DNA of 64,000 bases from Pachyseris speciosa (lineage: Eukaryota > Cnidaria > Anthozoa > Scleractinia > Pachyseridae): assembly GCA_016490735.1 (NCBI GenBank), contig JAEMWC010000994.1, positions 80,001 through 144,000 of the forward strand. Direction: 5' to 3'. The notes beneath the pieces are model-generated. The model saw nothing but the letters and a program-made list of their open reading frames with translations, searched no databases and was not told the origin of the DNA. The position numbers and the translations under genes were made by a program. Shown in pieces: positions 12,701 through 23,197 of the stretch (position 1 is its first letter; every line of letters begins with the position of its first letter).

Positions 12701-12860
12701 TGTAGCCACAGTGCATGTACTTCCAGAGCTGATGAGTATGAGCTCGCAATGTGACAGCGGCTCCACAGAACAAGGACTTCAAAGGACTGATCTATGCCTC
12801 ATGGTGTTTGGAATAGTGTCGCCACTTCTTCTTTCTCAAACCCACAGTCATGGACATTAA
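3642..12860 (+). CDS. SLC39A9: ZIP9-like zinc transporter (SLC39A9 family), seven exons, N-terminus missing
   Basis: Exons: 3642-3750, 5597-5815, 7777-7848, 8610-8695, 10001-10042, 11204-11296, 12627-12860; all borders are GT/AG and the frame is kept throughout (855 nt, 284 codons plus TAA). Recognisable pieces: [20 protein letters not shown], a His-rich loop ([22 protein letters not shown]), [12 protein letters not shown] joined to ADGVALGAA (the membrane-embedded HxxxD metal site), [34 protein letters not shown], and a C-terminus rich in His. Known: ZIP9 is a multi-pass membrane protein about 300 residues long that moves zinc into the cytosol from the trans-Golgi or cell surface. The first exon, encoding roughly 35 residues including the first membrane helix, was not found and probably lies left of the window, beyond the LINE. 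No frameshift or stop is seen, so the gene looks functional. Confidence 0.93.
4741..5476. repeat. Inverted-repeat element with internal purine-rich repeats (ZIP9 intron)
   Basis: Starts AGGGCTTCTGATAGGTCGTG and ends with the reverse form ...ACGAAATATCAGAAGCCCTC. Between them, 4780-5040 contains about five loose repeats of GGGATTTT..GGCAAATTT. A 112-codon frame across 4737-5075 only reflects this repetition. Probably a degenerate MITE; boundaries are approximate. Confidence 0.5.
5597..5815 (+). CDS. SLC39A9: ZIP9-like exon with His-rich loop
   Basis: Encodes the variable His-rich cytosolic loop and a membrane helix ([20 protein letters not shown]). Two in-frame acceptors fit, after 5596 and after 5620; the first adds eight residues including HGSHTHS and has the better pyrimidine tract. 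Donor GT at 5816-5817. Confidence 0.88.
6096..6299. repeat. Long hairpin element (ZIP9 intron)
   Basis: The left arm beginning TTGTAACTAAGTGAAGTACA and the right arm ending TGTACTTCACTTACATGTAG pair over about 75 bp, with shared inner GGTGAGTGTAGTC / GACTACACTCACC. No ORF. A MITE-like foldback repeat. Confidence 0.7.
7173..7459. mobile_element. TAGCCTCC-type MITE, copy 1 (ZIP9 intron)
   Basis: Terminal inverted repeats of about 80 bp, starting TAGCCTCCTTCGCAGCCG and ending CGGCTGCGAAGGAGGCTA. Same family as 14670-14981. No clear direct repeat survives at its flanks. Confidence 0.85.
7777..7848 (+). CDS. SLC39A9: ZIP9-like exon
   Basis: Acceptor ACACAG, donor GTAAGG. Encodes [12 protein letters not shown], the first half of the metal-binding helix. 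Confidence 0.92.
8610..8695 (+). CDS. SLC39A9: ZIP9-like exon
   Basis: Completes [12 protein letters not shown], the key metal-site motif, then [13 protein letters not shown]. Acceptor TTTTAG, donor GTAATG. Confidence 0.93.
10001..10042 (+). CDS. SLC39A9: ZIP9-like micro-exon (14 codons)
   Basis: Encodes [14 protein letters not shown], matching the family segment APAAFGLVSFLMH. Acceptor CATGCAG, donor GTGAGT. Too short to be found by ORF length. Confidence 0.92.
11204..11296 (+). CDS. SLC39A9: ZIP9-like exon
   Basis: Encodes the helix [20 protein letters not shown] followed by FGLSQ, close to the family pattern IRKHLLVFALAAPVMS. Acceptor TTTCAG, donor GTAAGC. Confidence 0.93.
12022..12300 (+). 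mobile_element. tRNA-derived SINE (ZIP9 last intron)
   Basis: The head GATGGTATAGTGGTGAGAGC resembles a tRNA A box and CAGGTTTGACTTCC a degraded B box. The body contains TTTGTTGGATCTCTACTCTG and TTTTTCTCCTGGTACTCTGG, shared with 26600-26816, and the end is an A/T-rich AAATAAATAAA tail. Known: such SINEs are transcribed by Pol III and moved by LINEs. Confidence 0.65.
12627..12860 (+). CDS. SLC39A9: ZIP9-like terminal exon
   Basis: Acceptor CTACAG. Encodes [20 protein letters not shown] and VLPEL, a variable loop, the last helix and a His-rich tail ending THSHGH, then TAA at 12858-12860. Confidence 0.93.
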   Translation, partial: SSKEVLSSVNGTGIAMLFSAGTFLYVATVHVLPELMSMSSQCDSGSTEQGLQRTDLCLMVFGIVSPLLLSQTHSHGH

Positions 12861-13336
12861 TTCTCATGTACAGTATATTGGCCTTTCCTGGAGTCTCGTA
12901 ATGCAGCTCTAACTTTTCAATCTAAAGACATGCATGGATGCAATCCTGTAGTATACATGCATTGAGATCAAAGATCAAGCTGCACTTCACTTTGTTGCTG
13001 TTTCTCACCAACGTGATGTTGCATGTACAAGATGTTTTTATACCTTTCAACAAACTAAAATTCAGTGGGCAAAATCCCCTAATATGGCCGTCTGAAACAA
13101 CAACTACAGCGATATTAAACAGTACTTTTCTGCAGTACTGTTGATTTTGCTGTTCAAGCAGATTTAAACTTCCTAAAGCTTGGCAGGTCAATGAAAACTG
13201 AATGCTATTGGGCTCTATAATATTCCTTTGATGCAATCTAATATTGTTCTGTAGAATGTGGCTCTGCCTTCTGCATCCTTGGAAAAAATCTGAAACTTTT
13301 GACACAGGTCTGAGTGAGGGTCATTCAATACATGTA

Positions 13337-13683
13337 CAGTAGAACCTTGATTATCCGGACTTTGATTTTCCAGACCTTGCAATTATTAGGATTACAGTAT
13401 TTTCTCGATCTGGTACTGCAATTATCATGAATATTGATAATGCATTAAATATTAATGAAAGGTGTGTTTTACTTTCAAAGAGCAGACATACTAAGCCTTC
13501 GCATGCATTGTAAGTGAAGCACATTCAACTGAGTTTTGATTTCCTGAGACTTGTTTTGTTGCTAAGTGAAATTTCAGGTTTATTTAGTCTCATTAATGTT
13601 CATAATTTCGATTATCCAGCCTCTCGATTATCCACACTGTTTACTCCAGTCCAGGCAAGTCTGGACAATCAGGGTTCTACCAT
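13337..13683. mobile_element. pogo/Tigger-like MITE, copy 1
   Basis: Left end CAGTAGAACCTTGATTATCC, right end ...GGACAATCAGGGTTCTAC, the inverse. TA precedes the left end (13335-13336); the right end has decayed by a base or two. Internal CGATTATCCA motifs repeat the terminal theme. Same family as 62428-62789. Bases 12861-13336 should include the ZIP9 3' UTR, but no poly(A) signal was fixed. Confidence 0.75.
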
Positions 13684-14669
13684 TAAGTGCTAAATTCACT
13701 GTTCCTGTCGATGCAATAATGTTTTGAGTTGAGGTAGCCTATCTTGGGGCACAAAAACAGTGGCCACTTGTTTGGTACCTTCCCGGGCCCCTAATGAACC
13801 AAATGGTTGCATGTGCTACATTTTGCAGGGAAAGTGTGGCTCCCAGATTGCCCCATACTTAATAAGCAATTTTACCGTGTACCATGATAAGCCCATGAGT
13901 CCAAGTGAACAGAGGTAGGAATCCAGCGTTGTGGGATAGACTAAGAAACCGAGCTTAGCTAAAATGAGAAAAATTAGGGAGAGTTTGAACATTTTAAACT
14001 GTACAATTCAACAGATTATACTTGAATCTGAATTTTAGCGTCAAACCTACTGTCCTTGTGTATAGTTGTATTTATATATTGTTCTGTGAATTTTGTGTTG
14101 TATCAAATATTGCCTTAAAAAGTGGGTGGGGTCAGGGAGTGCTGTCGACAACGTGCTGAGTAACTTTCAAACGTTTGGTATCTAATTTAAGTTTTAATTT
14201 TAATAAATTTAAATTTATGCTCAACCATCCTGCATCAGAAAGGGATGGGGGCACAATGATGAAAGGTCAGGATCAAGATTAAATGTGCATTTTTTTATTA
14301 TTAGAGTGGAATTTGCTCCTGCTGTTCTTTATTTATGATTTTCCAAAGAGGCAGCATTAAGTACCCTATGCTTCATGCTTACCTGCTTTGCTTTTATTAT
14401 AATTATAACAAATGAACTGTTTGTGGAGAACGTGGAGGCACTCATGCGTTTCTTTGTGAAAATCGCAATTATTTTTGTTGTTTTCATAATTATTATTATT
14501 CCGTCGATTTTTATTGCTCGGGGCTTAGCCCGAGCTTAGAAATGCAGATGGCGCACAAAACGACTTTGCTCATAATACGCATGCTCATTGTTACGTCATC
14601 AACGGGACAGCACCCAAACTTTCTTCAGTCGCCATTTTGAATGCCCCGAGAGTGCCTAACAGTGAAAAG

Positions 14670-14981
14670 TAGCCTCCTCCGCAGACGTCGTTGGGCTCGT
14701 CATGCGTTCCTTGCCCACGAACATCTGCTGAACTGAACTAGCACTTCCGTTCGCGGCGGTTAGCCAATCATAGTTCGTTTTCTAATTTATGGAAAGCTGG
14801 ATTATTTTCACTGACGATGCACGTGAATCGGGTGTTGATTTCCATTCTTACGCAGCTGGTTATTGGTTCTTCACAAAACAAAGGTTAACCACCGGCGAAC
14901 GGAAGTGGTAGTTCAGTTCAGCAGACGTTCGTGGGCAAGGAACGCGTGACGAGCCCAAAGACGTCTGCGAAGGACTGGCTA
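14670..14981. mobile_element. TAGCCTCC-type MITE, copy 2, with 9-bp target duplication
   Basis: Inverted ends of about 70 bp, TAGCCTCCTCCGCAGACGTC and ...GACGTCTGCGAAGGACTGGCTA. AGTGAAAAG is present directly before (14661-14669) and directly after (14982-14990). A 9-bp duplication would suit a Mutator-like or related superfamily, which is inference. Confidence 0.85.
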
Positions 14982-15737
14982 AGTGAAAAGAGGTTTTAAG
15001 AGCGACTCTCTGTAACGACCGAGTGAGATTGGAAAAGTGTGCCACAAGGTTGGCAAATTGGACCCTTTCATTTTTTGTCCACAGATAACCTATTGTATGC
15101 TATGAATCGTGATATAAGTTTTAGGTTCTAGAGTTTTTACATTTTCGAGAAAATTTCAACCCATGAAGCCGAAAACTCACAGAAATGAGGTCAAATTTCC
15201 TGATCGCGTGGAGGCGCATAACAAATTATGGTTTTCCTTAGGCTATAATTTCATTTAGGAGGTACTGCTAAGCTGCTTTGATGATACTTTAGGCTGACAA
15301 TTATAATTCCCAATTCCTGGAGAGCAAGCGAAGAGAAGCGAAATTTCCAGACTTTGAAAATCATAATTCTATACCGCTTTCAAACATCTCAAAGCATGCT
15401 CGGTATTACTTAGAATTCTTTCAAAATTCAATTCTAACAAGTAAAAAAGAAGTATTTGAACGTGGTATAATTGCTTTCTTTGGAAAAATTACTTCTGCGA
15501 CGAGCGGCCCCATGCAAATTGACCCAATTTGACCTACGTAAGTGATGTTGATAAACCGGGAAATGTAAACAACTCGACTCGCTTTCGCTCGCTTTCTAGT
15601 CAAACCATTGAAAAGCCCTGCCATTTCCCATTAAAACTACGCAGTAAACCTACGTAAGGTAATATTTGACAGCTTACCTTCCAAATGGGTGTTTGAAGGT
15701 AAATAATTTCCATGTTCTTCGTTAACATTTCCTAATT

Positions 15738-16170
15738 CAGGGGCACCCAACGAGCCAAATCAACCAAAAGCTGTAGAAAGGCATTTTTAAGTGCCTTTTG
15801 GTGTTTGAAGTCTGTTTAAAGCTATGTTTTCATAAGCTAGAAGAAGTTCATCTGTTCGGATTGCCTAGCTGAAATTTTAATTGCCTGAAAATGTTAGGGG
15901 ACAAAATCTTCCTTTGAGAAAATGCAAGCTGAAATGAACTTTCCACGAACTTCCTAGAGAACTATTTTCTTTCCGAAAATGCTAGCTGACGTTTTTGACT
16001 ACCAAAAACAGCAATTATGACCTTTCCGAAAACCTCAGGGGCTAATATTTCCCAATTTCGAATCTTTTAGGCCACGTTTTAGTTACGAAAATCCGAGTGC
16101 ACTCTTTAATCGACACCGAAAGCGCAAGGCGAAACAGATATCTACCGAAACTTGTCGTCGGGTGCCCCTG
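15738..16170. mobile_element. hAT-like MITE with CAGGGGCACCC ends
   Basis: Ends CAGGGGCACCCAACGA and TCGTCGGGTGCCCCTG are inverted repeats with one mismatch. CTAATT flanks both sides (15732-15737, 16171-16176). CAGGG-type ends are typical of hAT elements, but those normally leave 8 bp, so the assignment is tentative. A partial second copy in the opposite sense lies at 18666-19015. Confidence 0.75.
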
Positions 16171-16552
16171 CTAATTGTCTTGCGGCCGCCCTCAGGAACC
16201 GGCGTTTTTATACGGCAGCGGCATTTTTTCCCCGTCTTGTGCAGTATTTTCCCAGTACATGAATCCATGTCTTGCATATCAAGCATCCTTGGGTATCTAT
16301 AGAGGTTTTTATCAAACATTTGTGACGAAAAGAGGCACCAACTGAAGGAACTAATATTCAACTGAATATGAGACTCAAAGATGTGATCAATGTCACGCAA
16401 TCTTTACATGTAAAGTGATAGCGTGCCGCAAATACATCTGCGTGGATGTTTTGCGCCTTGCTTTTGATCATTTCTTCATTTTCTTTCTTACTAACATACA
16501 TTTTTAGCATATTGGTTTTGAAATGTTTTTTTTTTTTTTTTTTTTTGAATGA

Positions 16553-17911
16553 GGGTTGTATCAAAACATTTTACTGTTGCTCTTGAGTGAGATACTCTGC
16601 TGGATAGACCTGCTGTTCAGTGTGGTCAAAGGCTTGTAGGGCCATAGACGCTGTTTTAAGAGCTGGACGCGGATGCAAACCAGTCATCTTCTCACGACTT
16701 GCTACCAAAGAGTTGCTCAACTTAAATGCTTTCCGTAGACGGTAGATTTACGGAGCAACATTAGAGGTACCTGACCGAAATATTTCACCAAGGTGAGCGG
16801 TCGAGGAAGAAAGCGATCCAGCATCAGTTGCGCCCTCTATGATGACTGCCATGGACTCGCAAGGGAAACGGATGTTAACCAGTTTTTCTCTGCAGTTTTT
16901 TTTTCGTCCTGCGCTCACACAGGACCTTTTTTTCAATATCTTCCAGCTCCGCCCTTCCCCAATCAAACCATATGTTGCAAGACCTACCTCCTTGAGCAAC
17001 CTTTTGATATTCATTTAGTTCTTGACTAATAATTTCCTAAGCGCAAGAAGTAACTCTCAGCCTGGTGAGTGTAATGCAATTTCCCCTTCGTCACTCCTGA
17101 CCAGATGATCTTAATTTGTGGACGGACAATTATTTTTTCTGATTAGGGAGGTGGTAGGAATCTGTTTTCTGAGGGAACAATCTGTTTTTCCAGTTGATGA
17201 TACACACAATACATTCAACGTTTCATTAAATGGCCACTGCAACAAGTGAGGTTATTTAAGATTTTCTATCATGATATAAAAATACACATGATATAAAAAT
17301 ACGCTCATTAAAACCTAGATTACAGTTTAGGTCTTTCATTCTCTTCAGGGGCACAGTGAACAGACTCGGTAGAGATTGCGTGAGCGAAAAAAAGAAAACA
17401 GTTAGCGCACACCGTTGCAATGAGACACCCGAAGCCAGGATTGATTTTAAGCGAATAAAGTGTGAAAACTCTCTAACCATAGGTTTGAAACCACATCCTA
17501 TTCATTTTCCGCTCCCTATACCCCATCCACTTTCAACTTGATTTTCGCTGACTTTCTTGCAGAAGCAAACTTTATTTAAATTGGTCAACATCCGGTTCCC
17601 TTGCGAGTCCACGGCAATCATAGACCAAGCGACTGATGCTGGTTTGCTTTTTTGTCATGACTGCTCGCTTTGGTGAAATTTCTCAGTCAGGTACTTCTTT
17701 AGCTGGTCCGTAAATCTACCGTCTACAGGAAGTATTTTGAATTGAGCGTCCAACCCTTTGGTAGCAAGTCATGAGAAGATGGATGTTCTGCATCTGCGTC
17801 CAGCTCTGAAACAGCGTCGCATTGCCCCTTTGACCATGCTGAACCGAGCAGCACGATCCAGCAGAGTATCTCACTCAAGAGCAACAGTAAAATGTTTTGA
17901 CACAACCCTCA
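16553..17911. repeat. Inverted duplication of a decayed coding-like segment
   Basis: Two arms of about 335 bp, 16553-16887 and 17577-17911, are reverse complements with roughly 15-20% divergence. Read outward from the centre, each starts VNIRFPCES and continues ATDAG, then stops and frame changes follow. Just before the shared part each arm has a CTGCAG or TTGCAG that looks like a splice acceptor. The 690-bp centre is unrelated and has no clear ORF. I do not recognise the protein. It could be a duplicated gene exon or the ends of an unknown transposon. Confidence 0.6.
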
Positions 17912-18665
17912 TCGGGACAAGTGAAGATCTCCTCGTTACTTTCTTGCTCTCCCATATTGACTGGTGCGTCTCGGTATCGAATGCTTTTATGCGCCCCTCC
18001 CTGACAGGTGGAAATACACTTGAGTAAGAGCGAGTAACTCCAGTACGGGTCAGTAGCTCAGATGGGGATGGGCAATGTAATTTGTCTATAGGGATGAGTT
18101 TACCATCGCCAATAGCATACGCTCGCTATCCAGACGAGTAGCCCCTCTTCCCTGTACTCGACCTTATCGTATCAGATATGCATTGTTAATCCCTTTCCAG
18201 CTTTAGGAAATCATTACCAATTTCCGCGCAAGAGACCTATTGGAGTTAAAAGTAGATATTATTTCTAATGTAGTTTAAGTCTAAGTTTATTAATACTTTG
18301 TCATGCGAATACAAGTAATAACTGAAGTAAGTTGATACAAAACTAAAAAATGTGCATGCCTGGGAATAATTAGGGTGAACTAAACACACTAAAAGGTGAA
18401 ATTTAAACGAGGCTCAAAGCTAATTAAATTGAATAGAGTTTTTTCATTCACGTGTCCAAACAAAAGAAAGTATTTGCATAAAAATAGAGTTCAATTCCCA
18501 GAGGTTTAGTTTGCTACACCAACAACGAAGAGTCTTTGAGCATATGAGAATTCCTGTAACGGGTGTCTCAATCATTCTCTCCTGCCGTCTCAATTAATGT
18601 TCGGGAATACGCTATTCTTATCAGAGTCTTATCAGATACAACAGTTTTTGGTTGCCTTTTTAAAT

Positions 18666-19015
18666 CAGGGGCACCCAACGACAAGTTTCGGTAGATATCT
18701 GTTCGGTGGAGGGTAGTTCGCCTAGGGCTTTCGGCGTCGATTAAAGAGTGCACTCGGATTTTCGTTAGTAAAACGTGGCCTAAAAGATTCGTAATGTGGA
18801 AATCATTTTTTCCGAAAGGTTGTTATTGCTGTTTTTGGCAGTAAAAGACGTCAGCTAGCATTTTCGGAGAGAAAAAAAGGTTCCCCAGAAAGTTAACTTC
18901 AGCTAGTATTTTCTCAAAGAAAGATTTTGTTCCCTAAAATTTTCGGGCAATTAACATTTCAGCTAGGGAATCCGAAAAGATCAAAGTTTTCTAGTTAACC
19001 AAAACATCACTTTAA
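18666..19015. repeat. Truncated second copy of the CAGGGGCACCC MITE
   Basis: Begins CAGGGGCACCCAACGACAAG and matches the reverse complement of 16170-15820 until about 19015, where similarity stops. The far terminus was not found, so this copy is truncated. 17912-18665 contains nothing recognised. Confidence 0.7.
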
Positions 19016-19179
19016 GCGGCAATGACAACATTGCACGTCCTCTCCAAGCTACTTCCTGCAATTTTCCCCGAGCTAAAAGCCATTATGACTCAATACCAGT
19101 AATTACTGTGCCATTTAGCTATATACTTCGCTTACAGACGTATACCATAATTTTCCCTTCTCTACTTTCCAGTCTGCTT

Positions 19180-19440
19180 TGTTTGTACTATTTCTTTCTT
19201 CCTTTTTCTTTAACTTGTAACTACATGAAAATTGTCTCTGCCAGTTAGCGTAATGTAGTAATCTAATGCATATCTTATAGTAATATTGTAATAGTTTAGT
19301 GACTCTTTATTTATTTAATTTTTTTTAATTCCTTATATATAAATGACTGATCCGCCTAGATTAGCCAGTGCTATTTGCGGATCAGTCACGTTTGTAAATG
19401 TGTTTTTGAAATCTTTATTAAATATCATCATCATCATCAT
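19180..19440 (+). mobile_element. Probable LINE 3' tail ending in an ATC microsatellite
   Basis: AT-rich non-coding sequence ending TTTATTAAATATCATCATC, the same way a proven LINE end at 41623 finishes. It includes a hairpin GATCCGCC..GCGGATC. No RT coding remains, so this is inference from the tail alone. Confidence 0.4.
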
Positions 19441-19641
19441 TATGACTCAGTCTTTTTCAGTATAGCTGACCTAACTGTGTTTCAAATGTAACAGTAAGCG
19501 CGTATTGAGTCATCCATGGCACCTCCCTAGGAATTTGAACTTTCGAATAGGTCTCGGGCTTGTTCATAATCTCAAATGAGTAAAGGGGGTTAGTTTCTAA
19601 AGAAAATGTGGTGCTGCGTCGATGGGAGAATGCAGCACGAA

Positions 19642-19741
19642 GATTTGGTTTATCAACGGAGTTGATAATGTAAATTGACCACGGTTTTGAATCCATGTAC
19701 GGTGGTCAATTTACATTATCGACTCCGTTGATAAACCAAAT
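19642..19741. repeat. Near-perfect 45-bp hairpin
   Basis: Arms starting ATTTGGTTTATCAACGGAGT and ending CCGTTGATAAACCAAAT pair with one or two mismatches around a loop of about 15 nt. MITE-like; no TSD determined. Confidence 0.8.
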
Positions 19742-20114
19742 TTTGGTTGTTCGTAATCTCACCATCCCCCTCATTCCTTATCCAAAGCCAAAAAGCCATT
19801 CAAATTTCCTTATTCTTGAGTGACAGATTTTGCCTCTGAAAAACTCTTTCCAATCACTTTTACTCTCGAAGGTAAAATTTGTTACATTCAAACCCTACAG
19901 ACCATGAAAGCTCAACGCGAGTATTCTGCCAGAGTAAAGTTTTAAATCTGCTTGACTGTTGCCTGTGTGTCCCTCCCTGGCAAAGTTTCGAAATGATCTG
20001 TGCATCGTCACATGTTTTTTCGTTTTATTTGTTAAAAAGAAAAGCAAAGCCAACAACAAAAAACAAGACTATGGTAGGCACACCAGCCTACCCTGCTAGC
20101 AGAGTTTTCTTTCT

Positions 20115-20274
20115 GGCAAGTCTTTTAGCATGTGCGAAGTAGTTTGCGTCTCTTGTACTTCTCGTAGTCGGCTTATTTTCTTCCCCGAGAACCTCTCTCG
20201 GGGAAGTAAACGGCAAGCTGACTACGCGAAATACAAGAGACGCGAACTATTTCGTACATGCTTAAAGACTTGCC
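20115..20274. repeat. Long hairpin (foldback element)
   Basis: GGCAAGTCTTTTAGCATG at the left pairs with CATGCTTAAAGACTTGCC at the right. Inner arms share GCGTCTCTTGTA / TACAAGAGACGC and end in a CCCCGAGA..TCTCGGGG stem. Any frames across it are artefacts of the palindrome. Confidence 0.8.
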
Positions 20275-20286
20275 TAACCTGCGATC

Positions 20287-20351
20287 AGGCTCTATTTTCG
20301 TTTCGATGGTAAACCTTTCCCGAGGGAAAGGCGAAACGAAAAATAGAGCCT
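20287..20351. repeat. Short strong hairpin next to the foldback element
   Basis: AGGCTCTATTTTCGTTTCG pairs with CGAAACGAAAAATAGAGCCT, with an inner CTTTCCCGAGGGAAAG palindrome. Possibly the end of the same composite element as 20115-20274. Bases 20352-21298 show no gene or repeat that I can name. Confidence 0.75.
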
Positions 20352-21303
20352 AATACAAGTCTTCCACGGAACGTCTACCGCCCACTTTTTTGATTGATTG
20401 ACATTTTTTCAAAATCAGCCTATCAAACTTACTTCCGTTACGCGATACTCGCGAGCTCTCGCGCGTGAAGTGATGTGGAAAGAAGAAGACGCCATTTTTG
20501 TCTTGCGAACGCCTTGTCCCACATGGTTCATATTTGCGGTTTTGGGCCCAAAGTAAGCTCTCATAACGTACAAATTTATGAACGCTGGGAAAGGCGATAT
20601 GTGTCTCCAAAGCCTATGTGATGATAATATCTTTTTTGGGTACTGAAGCACCACTGATGATCCAGCTGAAGGAAGCTGAGGACTGATTAATATTGTCGAT
20701 GTATTTCATGTCATCCCTTCGAAATAAAATAGTAAAGAATTTTTTTAGTAAAGAGTCGAGAGTGTTGTTTTATTTGAGTTGCGGAGAAACAGGATTTCGC
20801 CGTTCACTCCTTTATTAAGTTTTAGCTTTTGAAGCTCGCTTACCTTTAATTTGAACAAATAATAAATGCAGACCCGCCTTGATGAATTCTTTTAATGTAA
20901 TTTAATTTATAAAACAAATTTTGTAGTATTACTAAAACGCTGCATTGTTGTGGTACACTGTTATTGAACTCATTCAGTGGGATTCTCAAGTGCTTGGCTT
21001 CTAAGGAGCCATTTTTATTGACCACTTTCTTAGCTGTTTATCAGAGGCTCCATGTTTGATAGGTATATTGATAGATAACTTTATTCAGTGGATGAGAGGT
21101 ATTTATACACTGGTTAGCTAATTATCCACTGGAAAAATATCTGAAATTTTTAAGTGTAGCATGAACCTGTGATCCTTGATTCAGTGAAAGGTAGAATCAA
21201 CTAGCCTAAAGGGCAACTGGACAAATCCAACCCATTGTTGTCTTTGCATGTTGACCATGACTGAGCAGAAACAGTAGTGGTAAATATTTGGGTGGCTGAA
21301 TGG

Positions 21304-21459
21304 TGTAGTGTCTTTAGAACCCAGATCCCCACGTTAGGGCAAGAACGCCTGACTATTGTAACGAGAGAGCACGAGGTACAATGGTGGATTAAATTATCAC
21401 ACTGTCTAGTTTAATCCGGTGGAATCCGTCTTTGTGTCAGACTAGCCCGGTCCACAACA
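21304..21459 (+). repeat. 5' LTR
   Basis: Starts TGTAGTGTCTTTAGAACCC and ends GGTCCACAACA. Short for an LTR. Differs from the 3' LTR at three bases (near 21331, 21339 and 21408). Confidence 0.97.
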
Positions 21460-21460
21460 T

Positions 21461-21471
21461 TGGCGACGAGG
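21461..21471 (+). promoter_or_regulatory. Primer-binding site, probably tRNA-Ser
   Basis: TGGCGACGAGG begins one base after the 5' LTR. It is complementary to the 3' end (…CCTCGTCG plus CCA) known for animal tRNA-Ser(GCT). Confidence 0.75.
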
Positions 21472-21519
21472 TAAATTACACTTCAAAGAAGAAGAAACAA
21501 CGGGACTTTCGCGAAAATC

Positions 21520-23197
21520 ATGGATGATCACGAGAGAAACCACATCAAAACATTCGACTGCTACGGCGACCAAAACACGCTCGGTTTAAGATGGAAGCCG
21601 GCGATGGCTTACTGCATTCGAGCTATTTGCAGATGGAAAAGGCCTGATCTTAAATGAGGAAAACGCAAATAACAGACAAAGAAGACGTGCATTATTGTTA
21701 CACCTCGCGGGAACAGATGTTCAAGATATCTCCTCCACCCTCCCAAACACAGGAGACGCGAAGGACTACAAGAAAGCGATAGACGCGCTGAACGCATACT
21801 TCGTACCAAAGGTCGACACGATGTACGCCAGGCACTGCTTCAGACAGCTCACACAAGCCCCCGGGGAGACAATTCGACAGTTTGCCACTAGGCTCAGACG
21901 TGCAGTAAAAGATTGCAACTACGGAGAAGACACAGACAACCAGATTCGTGATGAAATACTCTGCAAATGCACTAACACGTACATCAAGAGAAAACTGCTG
22001 GAAGAAGGTCATGGCCTAACCTTAGCAAGATCACTTGAAATAGCTGAAAACTGCGAGAAAGTTGACACCCAACTTAGTGCAATGAGCCTGGACGGAAGAG
22101 GAGAAAATCCAGCTGTTGTAAACCGCATAAAGGAAACAAGAAGAGGCTCTGGTAATCAGTCACGTGGTCCCAAAAAAGATTCAGAGACGACCTGTTATCG
22201 ATGCGGTAGACCCGGACACTTTGGCAAAGACCTGACCTGTCCAGCAAGAGGACAATTCTGCCGTAAATGTGGAATGGAAGGACACTTCCAAGAGCGATGC
22301 AAGACAAAGCAGAAAGGTGGCGTAAGACAAACAAGGATCAAACAACACAGGGATCCCAAGAGGGGCGCTGCAAACATGGTCGATTACCAAGATAATGAAG
22401 ATGACCCTATATATGCATTTGCAGTCGGCAATGAGAAGCGAGAGAAGATTGAAGTCACTGTCGGAGGTTGTAAGCTGAACATGATTGTGGATTCTGGAGC
22501 AAGCACCAACATCATCGACAAACAAACGTGGGAGTGGCTAAAGAAGAATAAAGTGAAGTGTAAATCAGCTCGCTCGGATAAGAAACTCTACCCGTACGCT
22601 TCTCAGACTCCACTGAATGTCATAGGAACATTCTGTTGTGATGTCATCGCAGGAACGAACTCTGTTAATGCAGAATTCTGCGTGATCAACGGAGAACGAG
22701 ATCCCCTGCTAGGAAAAGAAACCGCAATAAATCTCGGAGTACTGAAGATTGGGATAGAAGTGGCTGCAGTTCATGCAAATCCAAAGAATATTGGTGAGAT
22801 TCTGCAGGAAAAATACCCAAACGTCTTCAATGGCATTGGAAAGCTGGAAGGCCGAGCGGTCAAGCTCCACATCGATCCAAACGTAAAGCCTGTGGCCCAG
22901 CCAATACGGAGAACCCCTTTCAGTCTTAGATCCAAGGTGGAAGAGAAGATTCAGGAACTGGTTGATCTCGACATCATAGAGCCAGCTCAAGGGCCCACCC
23001 CATGGGTCAATCCAGTAGTTGCTGTCCCTAAGTCAGGACGAGACATCCGCCTTTGCATAGATATGCGCAGGGCAAACCAGGCCATACTAAGAGAGAGGCA
23101 CCCAATCCCCACGGTTGACGAGATAATGCAGAGCTTGAATGGCAATAAGGTGTTCAGTAAACTCGACTTAAAGTGGGATACCACCAACTGGAAATGA
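21520..23197 (+). pseudogene. gag, protease and first part of RT, with frameshifts
   Basis: The likely start is ATG 21520 (MDDHERN...). The frame shifts by an extra base near 21598; from 21695 it is open for 500 codons. Residue numbers from 21695: gag core (about 20-130), two zinc knuckles (about 166-205; CYRCGRPGH and CRKCGMEGH), protease active site IVDSGAST (about 264), and RT fingers with IRLCIDMRRANQ (about 447). The frame ends just after FSKLDL, where one G appears missing from the 23175-23177 run, so RT continues in another frame at 23173. Gag packages the element RNA; protease processes the polyprotein. Confidence 0.9.

Noticed and set aside
16358..16564. Lys-rich minus-strand frame
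   Set aside because: Starts in a poly(T) run at about 16530; no homology visible.
22074..22525. Minus-strand frames inside the Gypsy element
   Set aside because: Shadows of gag and pol, with no independent motif.
23173..23197. Programmed frameshift between the two pol frames
   Set aside because: The break falls inside the RT domain between conserved motifs and is explained by one missing G in a GGG run; programmed shifts normally lie between gag and pol.
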